Positions 43,820 through 51,459 of a DNA stretch of 64,000 nt are shown here, piece by piece. The DNA lies in NCBI RefSeq assembly GCF_012272695.1, contig NZ_CP050902.1:2790001-2854000 (forward strand). The letters are read 5' to 3'. The DNA is from Nocardioides sp. JQ2195 (GTDB lineage Bacteria > Actinomycetota > Actinomycetes > Propionibacteriales > Nocardioidaceae). Position 1 is the first letter of the stretch. Each line of letters opens with the position of its first letter. The position numbers were made by a program, and so were the translations under genes. The notes under the pieces are model-generated. The model was not told where the DNA came from, did no database searches, and saw only the letters and a program-made list of their open reading frames with translations.

Positions 43820-44491
43820 CTACTCGACCGGGCCGGCCGCCATTCTCGTCGAGCGGACGAAGTGCTGCTCGAGCTGGGGCGCGGCGTCGTGCAGTCGACC
43901 GCGCTGCCAGAGGTGGTGGACCAGCACCGCCGCGAGCACGGCCCCGATCGTGCCGAGGGCGAGGTCGCCCAAGGTGTCGGTGTAGGCGGCCCGGCGCTCC
44001 CACGACTTGCTCAGGAACGCGGCGTACTCAGCCAGCTCCCACACCACGGCGCCCGTCACGCCGACGGCCAGTGACCGCTCGATCGTGGCGCCCAGGCCGG
44101 AGGTGTGGTGCATCGTGAGCAGGATGACGGCGGCAGTGATGACGCCGGTGTTGAAGAAGTGCATCCAGTCGTCGAACCAGACGATCGTGTCGTAGAGATC
44201 CATCCGGTTGCCGAGGATGTCGGAGAAGCAGGTGAGGGTGATCATCAGGTCGGCCAGCCAGGGGAACGATGCTCGTTCCTTCCACCAGACCGACCAGATC
44301 ACCGGGACCGTGAAGGCCAGCATCGGGTAGGCGATCGCCCGCGCTCCGGCCCCCTTGTCCTTCATGTTGCCCATCTCGGGGTCGATGAACGCCACGACCA
44401 GCATCAGCAGGAGGGCGGCCTTGGCCGCGACGTCCAGGCCACGAACCAGGCCGGGCGTCTCGTGCCGGGTCACCGTCGAGGTCGCGTCCAT
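43820..44491 (-). CDS. Multi-pass membrane protein (DUF2238-like)
   Basis: A 223-residue protein with about six membrane segments (KAALLLMLVVAFIDP, AYPMLAFTVPVIWSVWW, WLADLMITLTCFSDILG, MHFFNTGVITAAVILLTMHH, SLAVGVTGAVVWELAEYAAFL, LGDLALGTIGAVLAAVLVHHLW). WFDDWMHFFN and WELAEYA are motifs seen in DUF2238 proteins. Function is unknown. A longer start exists but ATG 44491 fits. Confidence 0.72.
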   Translation of the reverse strand: MDATSTVTRHETPGLVRGLDVAAKAALLLMLVVAFIDPEMGNMKDKGAGARAIAYPMLAFTVPVIWSVWWKERASFPWLADLMITLTCFSDILGNRMDLYDTIVWFDDWMHFFNTGVITAAVILLTMHHTSGLGATIERSLAVGVTGAVVWELAEYAAFLSKSWERRAAYTDTLGDLALGTIGAVLAAVLVHHLWQRGRLHDAAPQLEQHFVRSTRMAAGPVE

Positions 44492-44589
44492 TCCCACGAT
44501 CCTATTCGGTGCTCCGCGACGTGGCCGACTCACCCTTCGGTGCCCCTCCCGCAAGGGTCACCGGCCGCTGGTCACGCCCACGCCGACAC

Positions 44590-45252
44590 TCAGCGTCGGG
44601 TCGCCCGGATCACCGAGTCACGCACGGTGACCGGTTGCCGGTCGGGCCCCTCGACGCTGCGCTCGCGGACCTCGGCCAGCACCGTCCATGCCTCCGGGTC
44701 GAGCGCTGGCACGAGGTCGTCCGGGGTGAACATCGCGTCGTTCATCCGCCAGCGCAGACCGGTCTCCGCGTCCTCCGGGTGATGTCCGACGACCAGCAGC
44801 GTGCCACCCGGGGCGACCGTCTCGGCAAGGCGGCGGGTCACCTCCACCATCCCGCCGTCGGGCTGGTGCAGGAACTGCGAGGTGACCAGGTCGTAGTCCG
44901 AGCCGAGGTCGTCCTTGCGTACGTCGGCATGCAGCCACTCGATGCGATGGGCGACGGCTTCGTTCTCGGCGTGGGCGGCCGCACGGGCCAGCCCGAGCAC
45001 CGAGAAGTCGAGCGCGGCGACCTGCCACTTCTGCTGGGCCAGCCAGATCGCGTCTCCGCCCTCACCACAACCGACGTCGAGTGCGCGTCCGGGGGCGAGG
45101 CCGGATGCCTCGGCCACGAGCTGTGGATTCGGGTTGCCGCTCCACAGGTCGTCCTTGGCGCCGTAGCGTTCCTCCCAGGAGGGCTGCTCGAACAGCTCTC
45201 GGAACTCCTCGTCGGTGAGTGGTTCCCGGTGGTCGTGTCCGTGCCCTGCCAT
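44590..45252 (-). CDS. SAM-dependent methyltransferase
   Basis: A 220-residue class I methyltransferase with motif I ALDVGCGEGGDAIWLAQ and post-motif ALDFSVLGLA. The N-terminus (EFRELFEQPSWEERYGAKDDLWSGNPNPQLV) resembles thiopurine/tellurite-resistance-type methyltransferases. Substrate unknown. ATG 45252 sits behind GGAGGAGACGAG. Confidence 0.85.
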   Translation of the reverse strand: MAGHGHDHREPLTDEEFRELFEQPSWEERYGAKDDLWSGNPNPQLVAEASGLAPGRALDVGCGEGGDAIWLAQQKWQVAALDFSVLGLARAAAHAENEAVAHRIEWLHADVRKDDLGSDYDLVTSQFLHQPDGGMVEVTRRLAETVAPGGTLLVVGHHPEDAETGLRWRMNDAMFTPDDLVPALDPEAWTVLAEVRERSVEGPDRQPVTVRDSVIRATRR

Positions 45253-45282
45253 CTCGTCTCCTCCTCGATCGCCGCGGGTCAT

Positions 45283-45615
45283 TCACTTCGCCGGCAGTGT
45301 GCCGGCGAAGGCCCACCCCTCGTCCACCCAACGAGCCAGGTCCTCGGCTCGTTCCAGCGCGACGGCGTCGGCCTCCACCCAGCCGTTCAGCTCCCGCGCC
45401 TTCATCACCATGCGTCGAACGCCGGGGGCGGTGATCAGCTCCTCGGCGCGATCCGGGTCCACACGCACCATCATCTGTCCGTGGTTGGTCGCGGCCACGG
45501 CCATGTTGCCGTTGCGGAGGAAGGCGAGCCCGCCGAACATCCGTTTCTCGCTGCAGCCCTGTGCTCCAGCAAGAGCGTGCCGGATCCGCTCGGCCAGCTC
45601 CTCGTCGTACGCCAT
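45283..45615 (-). CDS. TfoX/Sxy N-terminal-domain protein
   Basis: A 110-residue single TfoX-N domain (EKRMFGGLAFLRNGNMAVAATNHGQMMVRVDPDRAEEL...MKARELNGWVEAD). In proteobacteria the larger TfoX/Sxy controls competence; short actinobacterial forms are of unknown role. Lies 30 bases upstream of the methyltransferase in the same direction. Confidence 0.82.
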   Translation of the reverse strand: MAYDEELAERIRHALAGAQGCSEKRMFGGLAFLRNGNMAVAATNHGQMMVRVDPDRAEELITAPGVRRMVMKARELNGWVEADAVALERAEDLARWVDEGWAFAGTLPAK

Positions 45616-45721
45616 CGTGTCTCCCTCATCCGGTCCGCGTCACGGGGCAGCCGGGTCTCCCCCGACGCTAGCGCGTCACACCATTCCGCTCGAGCTGACG
45701 CGCAGCCGCTAGCCTGCCACC

Positions 45722-46408
45722 GTGCCGATCCTGCGAACCCTCCTGAGCCCATCGCTCCACGCCCTTCGACGTGCCGTCGAATGGGTCGGCGAGATCACCC
45801 CCGGCACCAGGGCGGCGAGCCGGTTCGCCAGCTTCGGCGAGGCCAGTCTGATTGCGTTCCCGCAGGCCACCATCTTCGGCGAGCGAGGCATCCACATCGG
45901 CAGCAGGACTCTGATCGGCCGCTCCTGCACACTCACCCTGGGGTATGGCCCCGGGAACCACGAGCTGCCCTCGCACGGGCTCGTCATCGGCGACCGTTGC
46001 GTGTTCGGCACGAGGAGCACAGTCACCGCCCACGAGAGCATCGCGATCGGTGACGACGTCTGGTTCGGCCAGGGGGTGTTCGTCTCCGACGCCAGCCACG
46101 GCTACCAGGACCCCGAGACACCGATCGGCAACCAGCTGGGCCAGCACCAGCCGGTCTCGATCGGCTCCGGCTCCTGGATCGGGCACCAGGCGATCATCCT
46201 GCCCGGCGCCTCCATCGGTCGCAATGTCGTGGTCGCCGCAGGCTCCGTGGTGCGAGGCGACGTCCCCGACCACGCGATCGTCGCAGGCGTGCCTGCCCGC
46301 GTCGTACGCCGCCTCGAGCCGGGCATCGGCTGGGTCGGCAAGGGCGACGACGTCCGTCCCGCCTGGTCCACCGAGGACGTGACACGAATGCTCGCCGGCG
46401 AGGTCTGA
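45722..46408 (+). CDS. Left-handed beta-helix acyltransferase
   Basis: A 228-residue LbetaH acyltransferase with hexapeptide repeats (IHIGSRTLIGRSCTL, LVIGDRCVFGTRSTVTAHESIAIGDDVWFGQGVFV, VSIGSGSWIGHQAIILPGASIGRNVVVAAGSVVRGDVPDHAIVAGVPARVVRRL). It closely follows the maltose/galactoside acetyltransferase type; the acceptor is unknown. GTG 45722 is the start. Confidence 0.88.
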   Translation: MPILRTLLSPSLHALRRAVEWVGEITPGTRAASRFASFGEASLIAFPQATIFGERGIHIGSRTLIGRSCTLTLGYGPGNHELPSHGLVIGDRCVFGTRSTVTAHESIAIGDDVWFGQGVFVSDASHGYQDPETPIGNQLGQHQPVSIGSGSWIGHQAIILPGASIGRNVVVAAGSVVRGDVPDHAIVAGVPARVVRRLEPGIGWVGKGDDVRPAWSTEDVTRMLAGEV

Positions 46409-46480
46409 CGCGCTGGACCGGGCTGCTGATCGCGGATCCCGTGCACGGCCTGCACGGTGGTCGTGGATCCGCCCAATGAG

Positions 46481-46521
46481 AACCGGCCCCGACCTGCGTC
46501 TCCGCAGCTCAGGGCCGGCTT
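46481..46521. terminator. Hairpin after the acyltransferase gene
   Basis: AACCGGCCC pairs with GGGCCGGCTT around an inner CTGCG/CGCAG stem, 7 bases before the left att repeat of element 2. Confidence 0.6.
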
Positions 46522-46527
46522 CCTTCG

Positions 46528-46570
46528 GTCGGGCTGACAGGATTTGAACCTGCGACCCCTTGACCCCCAG
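46528..46570. repeat. Left att repeat of element 2 (partial tRNA-Pro copy)
   Basis: 43 bp identical to 56712-56754, covering the tRNA from the anticodon loop to the discriminator. It lacks the 5' half, so it is not a tRNA gene. Confidence 0.93.
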
Positions 46571-46589
46571 GCATCGGCAGCGTGTCCGC

Positions 46590-46661
46590 TGATGTTCGCC
46601 AATATCTCCAATCCCCTTACAGGGTTGACGATTGGACGTTCACGGACTTTGGCGAATATCA
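46590..46661. promoter_or_regulatory. Inverted repeat near the left end of element 2
   Basis: TGATGTTCGCCAA (46590-46602) and TTGGCGAATATCA (46649-46661) are 13-bp arms with one mismatch, close to the att repeat. An integrase or accessory-protein site is likely. The 270 bp from 46571 to 46840 otherwise hold the arm-site candidate and the cargo promoter. Confidence 0.45.
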
Positions 46662-46673
46662 GCAATCTGGGTC

Positions 46674-46698
46674 GATAGGGTGACTCATAAGGTGACTT
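46674..46698. promoter_or_regulatory. Candidate integrase arm sites, left end of element 2
   Basis: GATAGGGTGACTCATA followed by AGGTGACTT contains two GTGACT repeats. It recurs with two changes at 56639-56663 beside the integrase stop codon, in the same orientation. Confidence 0.55.
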
Positions 46699-46735
46699 CG
46701 CGGAATATGCAGAACATGCAGAAGGTCCGATTCCG

Positions 46736-46765
46736 CTGACAAGCGTCGGCGGCTCGGGGTAGAAC
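46736..46765 (+). promoter_or_regulatory. Cargo promoter, element 2
   Basis: CTGACA, 18-bp spacer, TAGAAC, matching the element 1 promoter at 20796-20825. Conserved leader DNA follows, including AACTAGTAGGAG ahead of the start codon. Confidence 0.65.
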
Positions 46766-46840
46766 TAACACAAGCGGCCCCGCCCGGTGCTACCAACACC
46801 GGACAGGGCCTAGGCACCCAACTAGTAGGAGTTGAGCACC

Positions 46841-47167
46841 ATGACCACATCATCTATCACCACCACCGCGCACGACCGCGATTGCGGAGATTGGGACTCG
46901 TGCCCGCGGCACGGCAGCACCAGGACGCACACACCCACCGAGTACGGCACTGCCGGCTCGGCGTACAGGGTTATCCGTGAGGTGCTCGAGCTCACGATCG
47001 AGGACGTCGCCAGTATGTGCGAGAGCAACGAGCTCGCAGGCTGGGCGACCGTCGACGGCCTGACTCGCATCGAACAGGGTGCCGTTCCGGTGCCTGCCTT
47101 CTCTGCGGCTCTCTGTCAGTTCTACGCGGACCAGCTCCGGGCTGCTCACGACCGAGCGGACGACTGA
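46841..47167 (+). CDS. Cargo-slot gene of element 2: small HTH-like protein
   Basis: A 108-residue protein. The N-terminus has a small Cys/His cluster (HDRDCGDWDSCPRHGS). The middle looks like a Cro/XRE-type helix-turn-helix (AYRVIREVLELTIEDVASMCESNELAGWATVDGLTRIEQG). It shares promoter, leader and AGGAG ribosome-binding site with the element 1 cargo gene but not protein sequence. It may be a regulator or an interference factor; unproven. Confidence 0.62.
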   Translation: MTTSSITTTAHDRDCGDWDSCPRHGSTRTHTPTEYGTAGSAYRVIREVLELTIEDVASMCESNELAGWATVDGLTRIEQGAVPVPAFSAALCQFYADQLRAAHDRADD

Positions 47168-47185
47168 CCGCTCCCAAACGCAGCA

Positions 47186-47219
47186 AGACCCCCGGAGGAC
47201 ATCACTACTCCGGGGGTCT
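47186..47219. terminator. Bidirectional terminator ending the head operon (element 2)
   Basis: AGACCCCCGGAG pairs perfectly with CTCCGGGGGTCT around a 10-base loop, the counterpart of 20340-20375. Confidence 0.88.
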
Positions 47220-47326
47220 CGCTGTGTCTGGCGCTGGCAGGGTCTCTGCGGTCGAAAGGTTAAGAGCCGCTCTCCTGCCATCGTTCCGAGCCGCTGCACT
47301 CAACGGTCGGTGACGTTCACGCCGGG

Positions 47327-47632
47327 TCAGGGAATGTGCTTCACGGCGACCTCTATCCCGCGGCCGGACCAGACGCCGGCCTCTCCCTCGGCCTCGTACC
47401 GCTTCCCGTCGATGAGGAAGTGATCCGCGGCGACAGGGGGTGTGGAGCGTGCGGGCATGTAGAGCTGTGACCCGCTGATGACGGCCGGTGCATGCGGGTC
47501 GCTGCGCTCGCTCGACGCGCGCGGGGCCAGGAGGCAGCCGGGGACGTCGACGGGGGTCTCGACGGTCTCGGTGTTGCCGTAGTCGTCGGTGATCGTGGTG
47601 ACCTGCACGTGTGTCACCACGAGCCGCCTCAT
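47327..47632 (-). CDS. Head closure (stopper) protein, element 2
   Basis: A 101-residue copy of the element 1 stopper with scattered substitutions (RRLVVTHVQVTTITDDYGNTETVETPVDVPGCLLAP...). It ends the head operon; no tail gene follows before the terminator. ATG start overlaps the adaptor stop by 4 bases. Confidence 0.8.
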   Translation of the reverse strand: MRRLVVTHVQVTTITDDYGNTETVETPVDVPGCLLAPRASSERSDPHAPAVISGSQLYMPARSTPPVAADHFLIDGKRYEAEGEAGVWSGRGIEVAVKHIP

Positions 47633-47949
47633 AGCGCCCTCTTGCGGTAGCGGTGGAGGACTGCCAGCTCAGGCAGGGACCAGCCGTCGAACACGCGGTA
47701 GCGCGTCGTGAACGGGCCAGCGGTGTCGAGATCGTACTGCTCCGGGTTGACCACCAGTCGAGCCACGGAGGACACGATCACGGCCGCGACGTCATCGTCT
47801 GGAATGCCGTCGGTGAAGCCCTTCCCGCGCGTGTAGGCGTTGACCATGTGCGTGACCATCGGCAGGTGTTCCTCGGCCAGGGCGATGAAACCCACGTCAT
47901 CACCCTGGCCAAGGAAGTCCGCGACGGTCTGCGCCGTGGGCGCAGCCAT
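47629..47949 (-). CDS. Head-tail connector (adaptor) protein, element 2
   Basis: A 106-residue protein differing from its element 1 counterpart at only a few positions (APTAQTV for APTAQSV; LAVLHRY for LAILHRY). It would attach below the portal. Start overlaps the capsid stop. Confidence 0.82.
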   Translation of the reverse strand: MAAPTAQTVADFLGQGDDVGFIALAEEHLPMVTHMVNAYTRGKGFTDGIPDDDVAAVIVSSVARLVVNPEQYDLDTAGPFTTRYRVFDGWSLPELAVLHRYRKRAL

Positions 47950-48824
47950 CAGATCGTGATGCCGGTCAGCTCGATCACGGCGTCGTCGTTGAGGGCGGCA
48001 ACGTCGTAGCGGGCAACCACGCGGATGGCCTGCTGGTCGTAGTCGCCGAACGTCTGGTCGAGCACCTTGACCGAGGGGGCCAGGTCGCGGGCAACCACGA
48101 TCTGGGAGAAGTCGACCAGTGCCATGTTGCCGGTGTTCGGCGTGCCGGTCGTGTCGGTCAGGTGGTTGGTCACGATGACCGGCTTGCCGAAGATGGTGTA
48201 GCCGCCGGACTTGGTGGGGTCAGGCTGCAGCACGTAGTTGTTCGAGCCGGTGGCGGCCTTGATCTTGCGGAGAGCGATGAACTCACGCGAGGTCATGACC
48301 CACTTGAGCGCGTCCGGGTTGACGTTCGCACCGAGCGCGAGGGCCTCGGCGTCGAGGAGGTCGTCGAGACCGACCGCTGCGTCGACGGCGAGCGACTGGC
48401 CGGCGTAGACGAACAGACCCTTGGGCTTGGTCACGCCGTCTCCGGCGAGGCCCAGGAACTGCTTGTCGAGGGTGTCGGCCACGTCCTTGACGATCCGGTC
48501 GCGGAGCGCCTGGTCGAGCGCGATGACGGACTGGCGGGCCAGCTCGTTGGAGAAGCGCGTCAGCGTCTTCACGCTCTGCATGGTCGAGGGGAGCAGCATG
48601 ATCTCGTCGAACGTCGGGTCGACCTCGGGCGTGATCTGTGCGTTCTCGTCGAACCAGCCGGGACTGGTCGCGGGGCCCATCTTCGGGAGACGGAGCGGGC
48701 CGGCGGTGTCGATGATCCGGGGGCCGGCTGCGAGGAAGGCGGACTGCGCCTCGAGCGGCTGGACCAGAACCTTCTGGACCTGCTCGGCGGTGAGTTCTGC
48801 GGCGGTACTGGTGTCTACGGCCAT
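47949..48824 (-). CDS. HK97-type major capsid protein, element 2
   Basis: A 291-residue HK97-fold capsid protein identical to the element 1 copy except at three positions (TSTAA/TSNAA, GLAGDG/GLTGDG, TKSGG/TKAGG). ATG 48824 matches the element 1 start; the frame is open into the leader but that part is non-coding in element 1. Mixed procapsids from both elements would be expected if both are expressed together. Confidence 0.95.
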   Translation of the reverse strand: MAVDTSTAAELTAEQVQKVLVQPLEAQSAFLAAGPRIIDTAGPLRLPKMGPATSPGWFDENAQITPEVDPTFDEIMLLPSTMQSVKTLTRFSNELARQSVIALDQALRDRIVKDVADTLDKQFLGLAGDGVTKPKGLFVYAGQSLAVDAAVGLDDLLDAEALALGANVNPDALKWVMTSREFIALRKIKAATGSNNYVLQPDPTKSGGYTIFGKPVIVTNHLTDTTGTPNTGNMALVDFSQIVVARDLAPSVKVLDQTFGDYDQQAIRVVARYDVAALNDDAVIELTGITI

Positions 48825-48940
48825 GACGGCTGTCCTAACGTGAGAGCGGAAGTTGTCACGCTCGGCCGCCAGGACCGCGAAGCGAAGAGGGACGGCCACC
48901 AGGACCGTCCCTCTCAGGGTATCACACTTGAGAACGATTC
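48825..48940 (-). promoter_or_regulatory. Capsid-gene promoter and leader hairpin (element 2)
   Basis: Holds the same GAGGGACGG/CCGTCCCTC hairpin and the GGTCCTGGCGGCC duplication as element 1, after a GATACCCT -10-like stretch. The upstream palindrome is TGAGAACGATTCTCA (48929-48943), overlapping the end of the preceding gene. Confidence 0.6.
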
Positions 48941-49168
48941 TCAGGTGCGAGTCGGGAAGCCCCAGCCGTTGCGCGTGGTCCCGTCATCGTCGCGAGTCGT
49001 GGTGTTCTGCGGATTGAGCCTCGAGAGCTCCTCGGAGATCGAGAGCAGCGCCAACACCTCGGCCGCCTTCAATCGTTGGTCGACCGTCAACTCGTCGAGG
49101 TGGTCACCGATGTAGTCATCGCCGGTCACGCTGTTGAGTACGGGCCACACATTGTTGTAGGTGCTCAT
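48941..49168 (-). CDS. Variable small protein between scaffold and capsid (element 2)
   Basis: A 75-residue acidic helical protein (MSTYNNVWPVLNSVTGDDYIGDHLDELTVDQRLKAAEVLALLSISEEL...). I do not recognise it and it is unrelated to the 53-residue protein in the same slot of element 1, although scaffold and capsid on either side are nearly identical. Confidence 0.62.
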   Translation of the reverse strand: MSTYNNVWPVLNSVTGDDYIGDHLDELTVDQRLKAAEVLALLSISEELSRLNPQNTTTRDDDGTTRNGWGFPTRT

Positions 49169-49181
49169 GGTTTCCCTTTCG

Positions 49182-49598
49182 TCATGCGTTGCGCCGGAGC
49201 ATCCCGGCTAGGTCGACGGTCGCCTCCCCTTGGGTGGCACCTTGCCCTACGTCACCGACAGGTGTCCTCGAAACGAGGTGAGGCTTGCGGGTCAGGAGAT
49301 CGTCAATCGCGGCCGTGAGCGCCTCGGGGTCGTCGATGTGGGCCTCGTTGAACGGCAGGTCGTCGGGGTCGGCCAGCCGGCCGCTGGCGGCCACCAGTGA
49401 GACGTGGAGCCGCTGCGCGAGGTCGTCGGCCCGCTGGGCTCGGGTGCGGTACTTCGCGGACTCGTCGCGGAGCTTCTGCACGTACTCGAGCGGGAACGTC
49501 TCCGGGTCGGTCTCGGGGGTCTCGGTCTCCTCGGTCTCGACTACCGGCTCGGTGCTGAGCTCGATGACTTCCTCGGTCTCGGCAATCTGTTCGGTCAT
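49182..49598 (-). CDS. Phage scaffolding protein, element 2
   Basis: A 138-residue scaffold with an acidic N-terminus six residues longer than in element 1 (IELSTEPVV region inserted), the same coiled coil and a nearly identical C-terminus. Own ribosome-binding site GAGAGAGGAAG. Confidence 0.85.
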   Translation of the reverse strand: MTEQIAETEEVIELSTEPVVETEETETPETDPETFPLEYVQKLRDESAKYRTRAQRADDLAQRLHVSLVAASGRLADPDDLPFNEAHIDDPEALTAAIDDLLTRKPHLVSRTPVGDVGQGATQGEATVDLAGMLRRNA

Positions 49599-49612
49599 GG
49601 TTGCTTCCTCTC

Positions 49613-50140
49613 TCAGGCGGTGACGGGTTGTGGGGTGCAGGTGCATCCCTTGTGTGTGGGCATTTCGTGATCGGCCGGCCAGACTTGGCCCTCGCGCCAC
49701 CACCAGGTGCAGAGCTGGCAGGCTCCACCGGAGACGTTGCGGACCCAGCCGGCGACGTGCGGGGACTTGTTCATGGCTGCGCTGTAGGCGCGCGCTGCGG
49801 CCTCGAGCGGCTCGGAGCGGGCCAGACGTCCTACTCGCGCGGTGGCCAGCTCGTCGACGGCCAGGAGCGTGTGCGCGGCCTTGGCGAGCCGGTCGGCGTC
49901 ATCGGCTGGCGGGCTCACTCCGAGAGCGGCGACGGGCGTTCCCAGCTCGACGGACAGCGACATGGCCAGCGAGAGATCCGCGAGTGAGTACGCCTTGACG
50001 TTGCCGGCCGCGATGTAGGCGGCCAGGATCGCGACGAACGCTTCGGCGTTCATCCGGCCGGCCAGGAAGGCAGCGTAGGCGGCGAGCACCTGCGCCTCGG
50101 TCTCGGCGGCCAGCGCCTTGAGGCTGTCGCGGTAGGCCAT
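49613..50140 (-). CDS. MuF-like minor head protein, element 2
   Basis: A 175-residue protein with the same C-terminal Cys/His signature (CQLCTWWW ... HKGCTCTP) and length as in element 1. Start overlaps the portal stop by one base. Confidence 0.85.
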   Translation of the reverse strand: MAYRDSLKALAAETEAQVLAAYAAFLAGRMNAEAFVAILAAYIAAGNVKAYSLADLSLAMSLSVELGTPVAALGVSPPADDADRLAKAAHTLLAVDELATARVGRLARSEPLEAAARAYSAAMNKSPHVAGWVRNVSGGACQLCTWWWREGQVWPADHEMPTHKGCTCTPQPVTA

Positions 50141-51459
50141 CAGGCGTCCTCGAGGCCACTGGTCGGCGTGCCCTCGGTCTGGAGCAGTCCGTCGAGGTTG
50201 AGCCCTGCGCCGTCGAGGGCCTCCGCGCGGCGGGCGTTGCGGATCTCGGCAATCTGGTCTGTGTCGTAGCCGAGACGGGCCAGCGCGGTCGAGGCAGGCA
50301 GGAGACCGGCACCGTACAACTTAACGATGGCGTCGGCCTCCTGCGCCACCGAGCGGGTGGCAGCGTCGGCCCACTGGACGCGGACGTCGACGGTCGTCGG
50401 GTCGGTGCCCTCGCGGACTCCCACCATGAGGCGGGCCACGTCCTCCCAGGCGCGGCCGAACGTCGCCTGACGGGCCTCGGCGCGTGCGGTCAGGGATGCC
50501 TCGGCGGCGCGGAGGGCGTCGGCGCTGGCGGGGTTGTCGGAGAAGACGCCGACGTAGTGAGCGGGCAGAGCGGAGACTGCCATGATCTGACCGAGCAGCA
50601 CTCGAGCGGAAGCCTCATAGCCGCCGAGATCTGCGGAGGGGAGTTGTCCGAACTTCGCGTCGGGGTTCTCCGAGATCATCGCCCGATTGCCCTCGGGGAT
50701 CGGGTTCACGGCCTCCCCGCTCTCCTCGTCCTCTTCCAGCTCGATTCCCACCGCGAAGCGTCGAGGGCGACCGACGTACTCCGAGGTCGTCATCATGTCG
50801 ACCAGCGACTTGTTGAGTCCGTCGACCAGCGGCTTGAGGTCCTCGAGCTCGCTCACGCCGTCGTCGAGGAGCCGGTCGGAGTTGCGCAGCGCGACGACGG
50901 GCACCTGACCGAGCGGGTTGTCGATCTCTTCCACGGTGTGGAATCCGGTCGTGGTCGCACCGGGGTTGTTCGATCGCAGGCGGGTGATCCCGTCCGGGCG
51001 GTACAGGACAGCCTCGGTCGTGGTGCCGGTCTCCCAGCGCTTGAGGGCGGCGACAATCTGGCGGGTGCCGGGATCGCGGAGGGCGACCACCTGGCGGGCG
51101 GACTCGATGCTGACTCGCGGTGAGCCGTCCGGGTTGGCCCACACGATCACGTAGGAGCGGCCCAGCGTGAGGGCCTCGCGGTGCGCGACGCCGGCCATCT
51201 GGTCGAGATCATTTCGGATCCAATCCGGCCACACGTCGGCACCGGCAAACCCGGTGATCCGCAGGCGCTCGGCCAGGGCAGCGACGGCAAGGCGCGGGAT
51301 GTTCGAGGCCATCCGCCCGAACCGGGTGCCCAGCGCTGTCTTCGCCTCGGGAGAGAGGAAGGCGAGCGGCTGCGTGCCGGAGTAGTAGCTGTCAAGCTCG
51401 GCATAGGTGGCTGTGTTCTCGTCCAGCTTCTGCAGGAGAGTGGTCGTCAGGTCGGTCAT
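50140..51459 (-). CDS. Phage portal protein (SPP1 gp6-like), element 2
   Basis: A 439-residue portal, colinear and highly similar to element 1 up to TPTSG. There it jumps directly to LEDA and stops, so about 55 residues present in element 1 are absent. The portal core (wing, stem, crown) is intact, so the missing tail is probably dispensable or modulates contents. Start overlaps terL (ATGA). Confidence 0.93.
   Translation of the reverse strand: MTDLTTTLLQKLDENTATYAELDSYYSGTQPLAFLSPEAKTALGTRFGRMASNIPRLAVAALAERLRITGFAGADVWPDWIRNDLDQMAGVAHREALTLGRSYVIVWANPDGSPRVSIESARQVVALRDPGTRQIVAALKRWETGTTTEAVLYRPDGITRLRSNNPGATTTGFHTVEEIDNPLGQVPVVALRNSDRLLDDGVSELEDLKPLVDGLNKSLVDMMTTSEYVGRPRRFAVGIELEEDEESGEAVNPIPEGNRAMISENPDAKFGQLPSADLGGYEASARVLLGQIMAVSALPAHYVGVFSDNPASADALRAAEASLTARAEARQATFGRAWEDVARLMVGVREGTDPTTVDVRVQWADAATRSVAQEADAIVKLYGAGLLPASTALARLGYDTDQIAEIRNARRAEALDGAGLNLDGLLQTEGTPTSGLEDA

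Noticed and set aside
46528-46570. Second tRNA-Pro gene
   Set aside because: Only the 3' 43 bases are present; acceptor 5' strand, D arm and half the anticodon arm are missing. It is an att copy.
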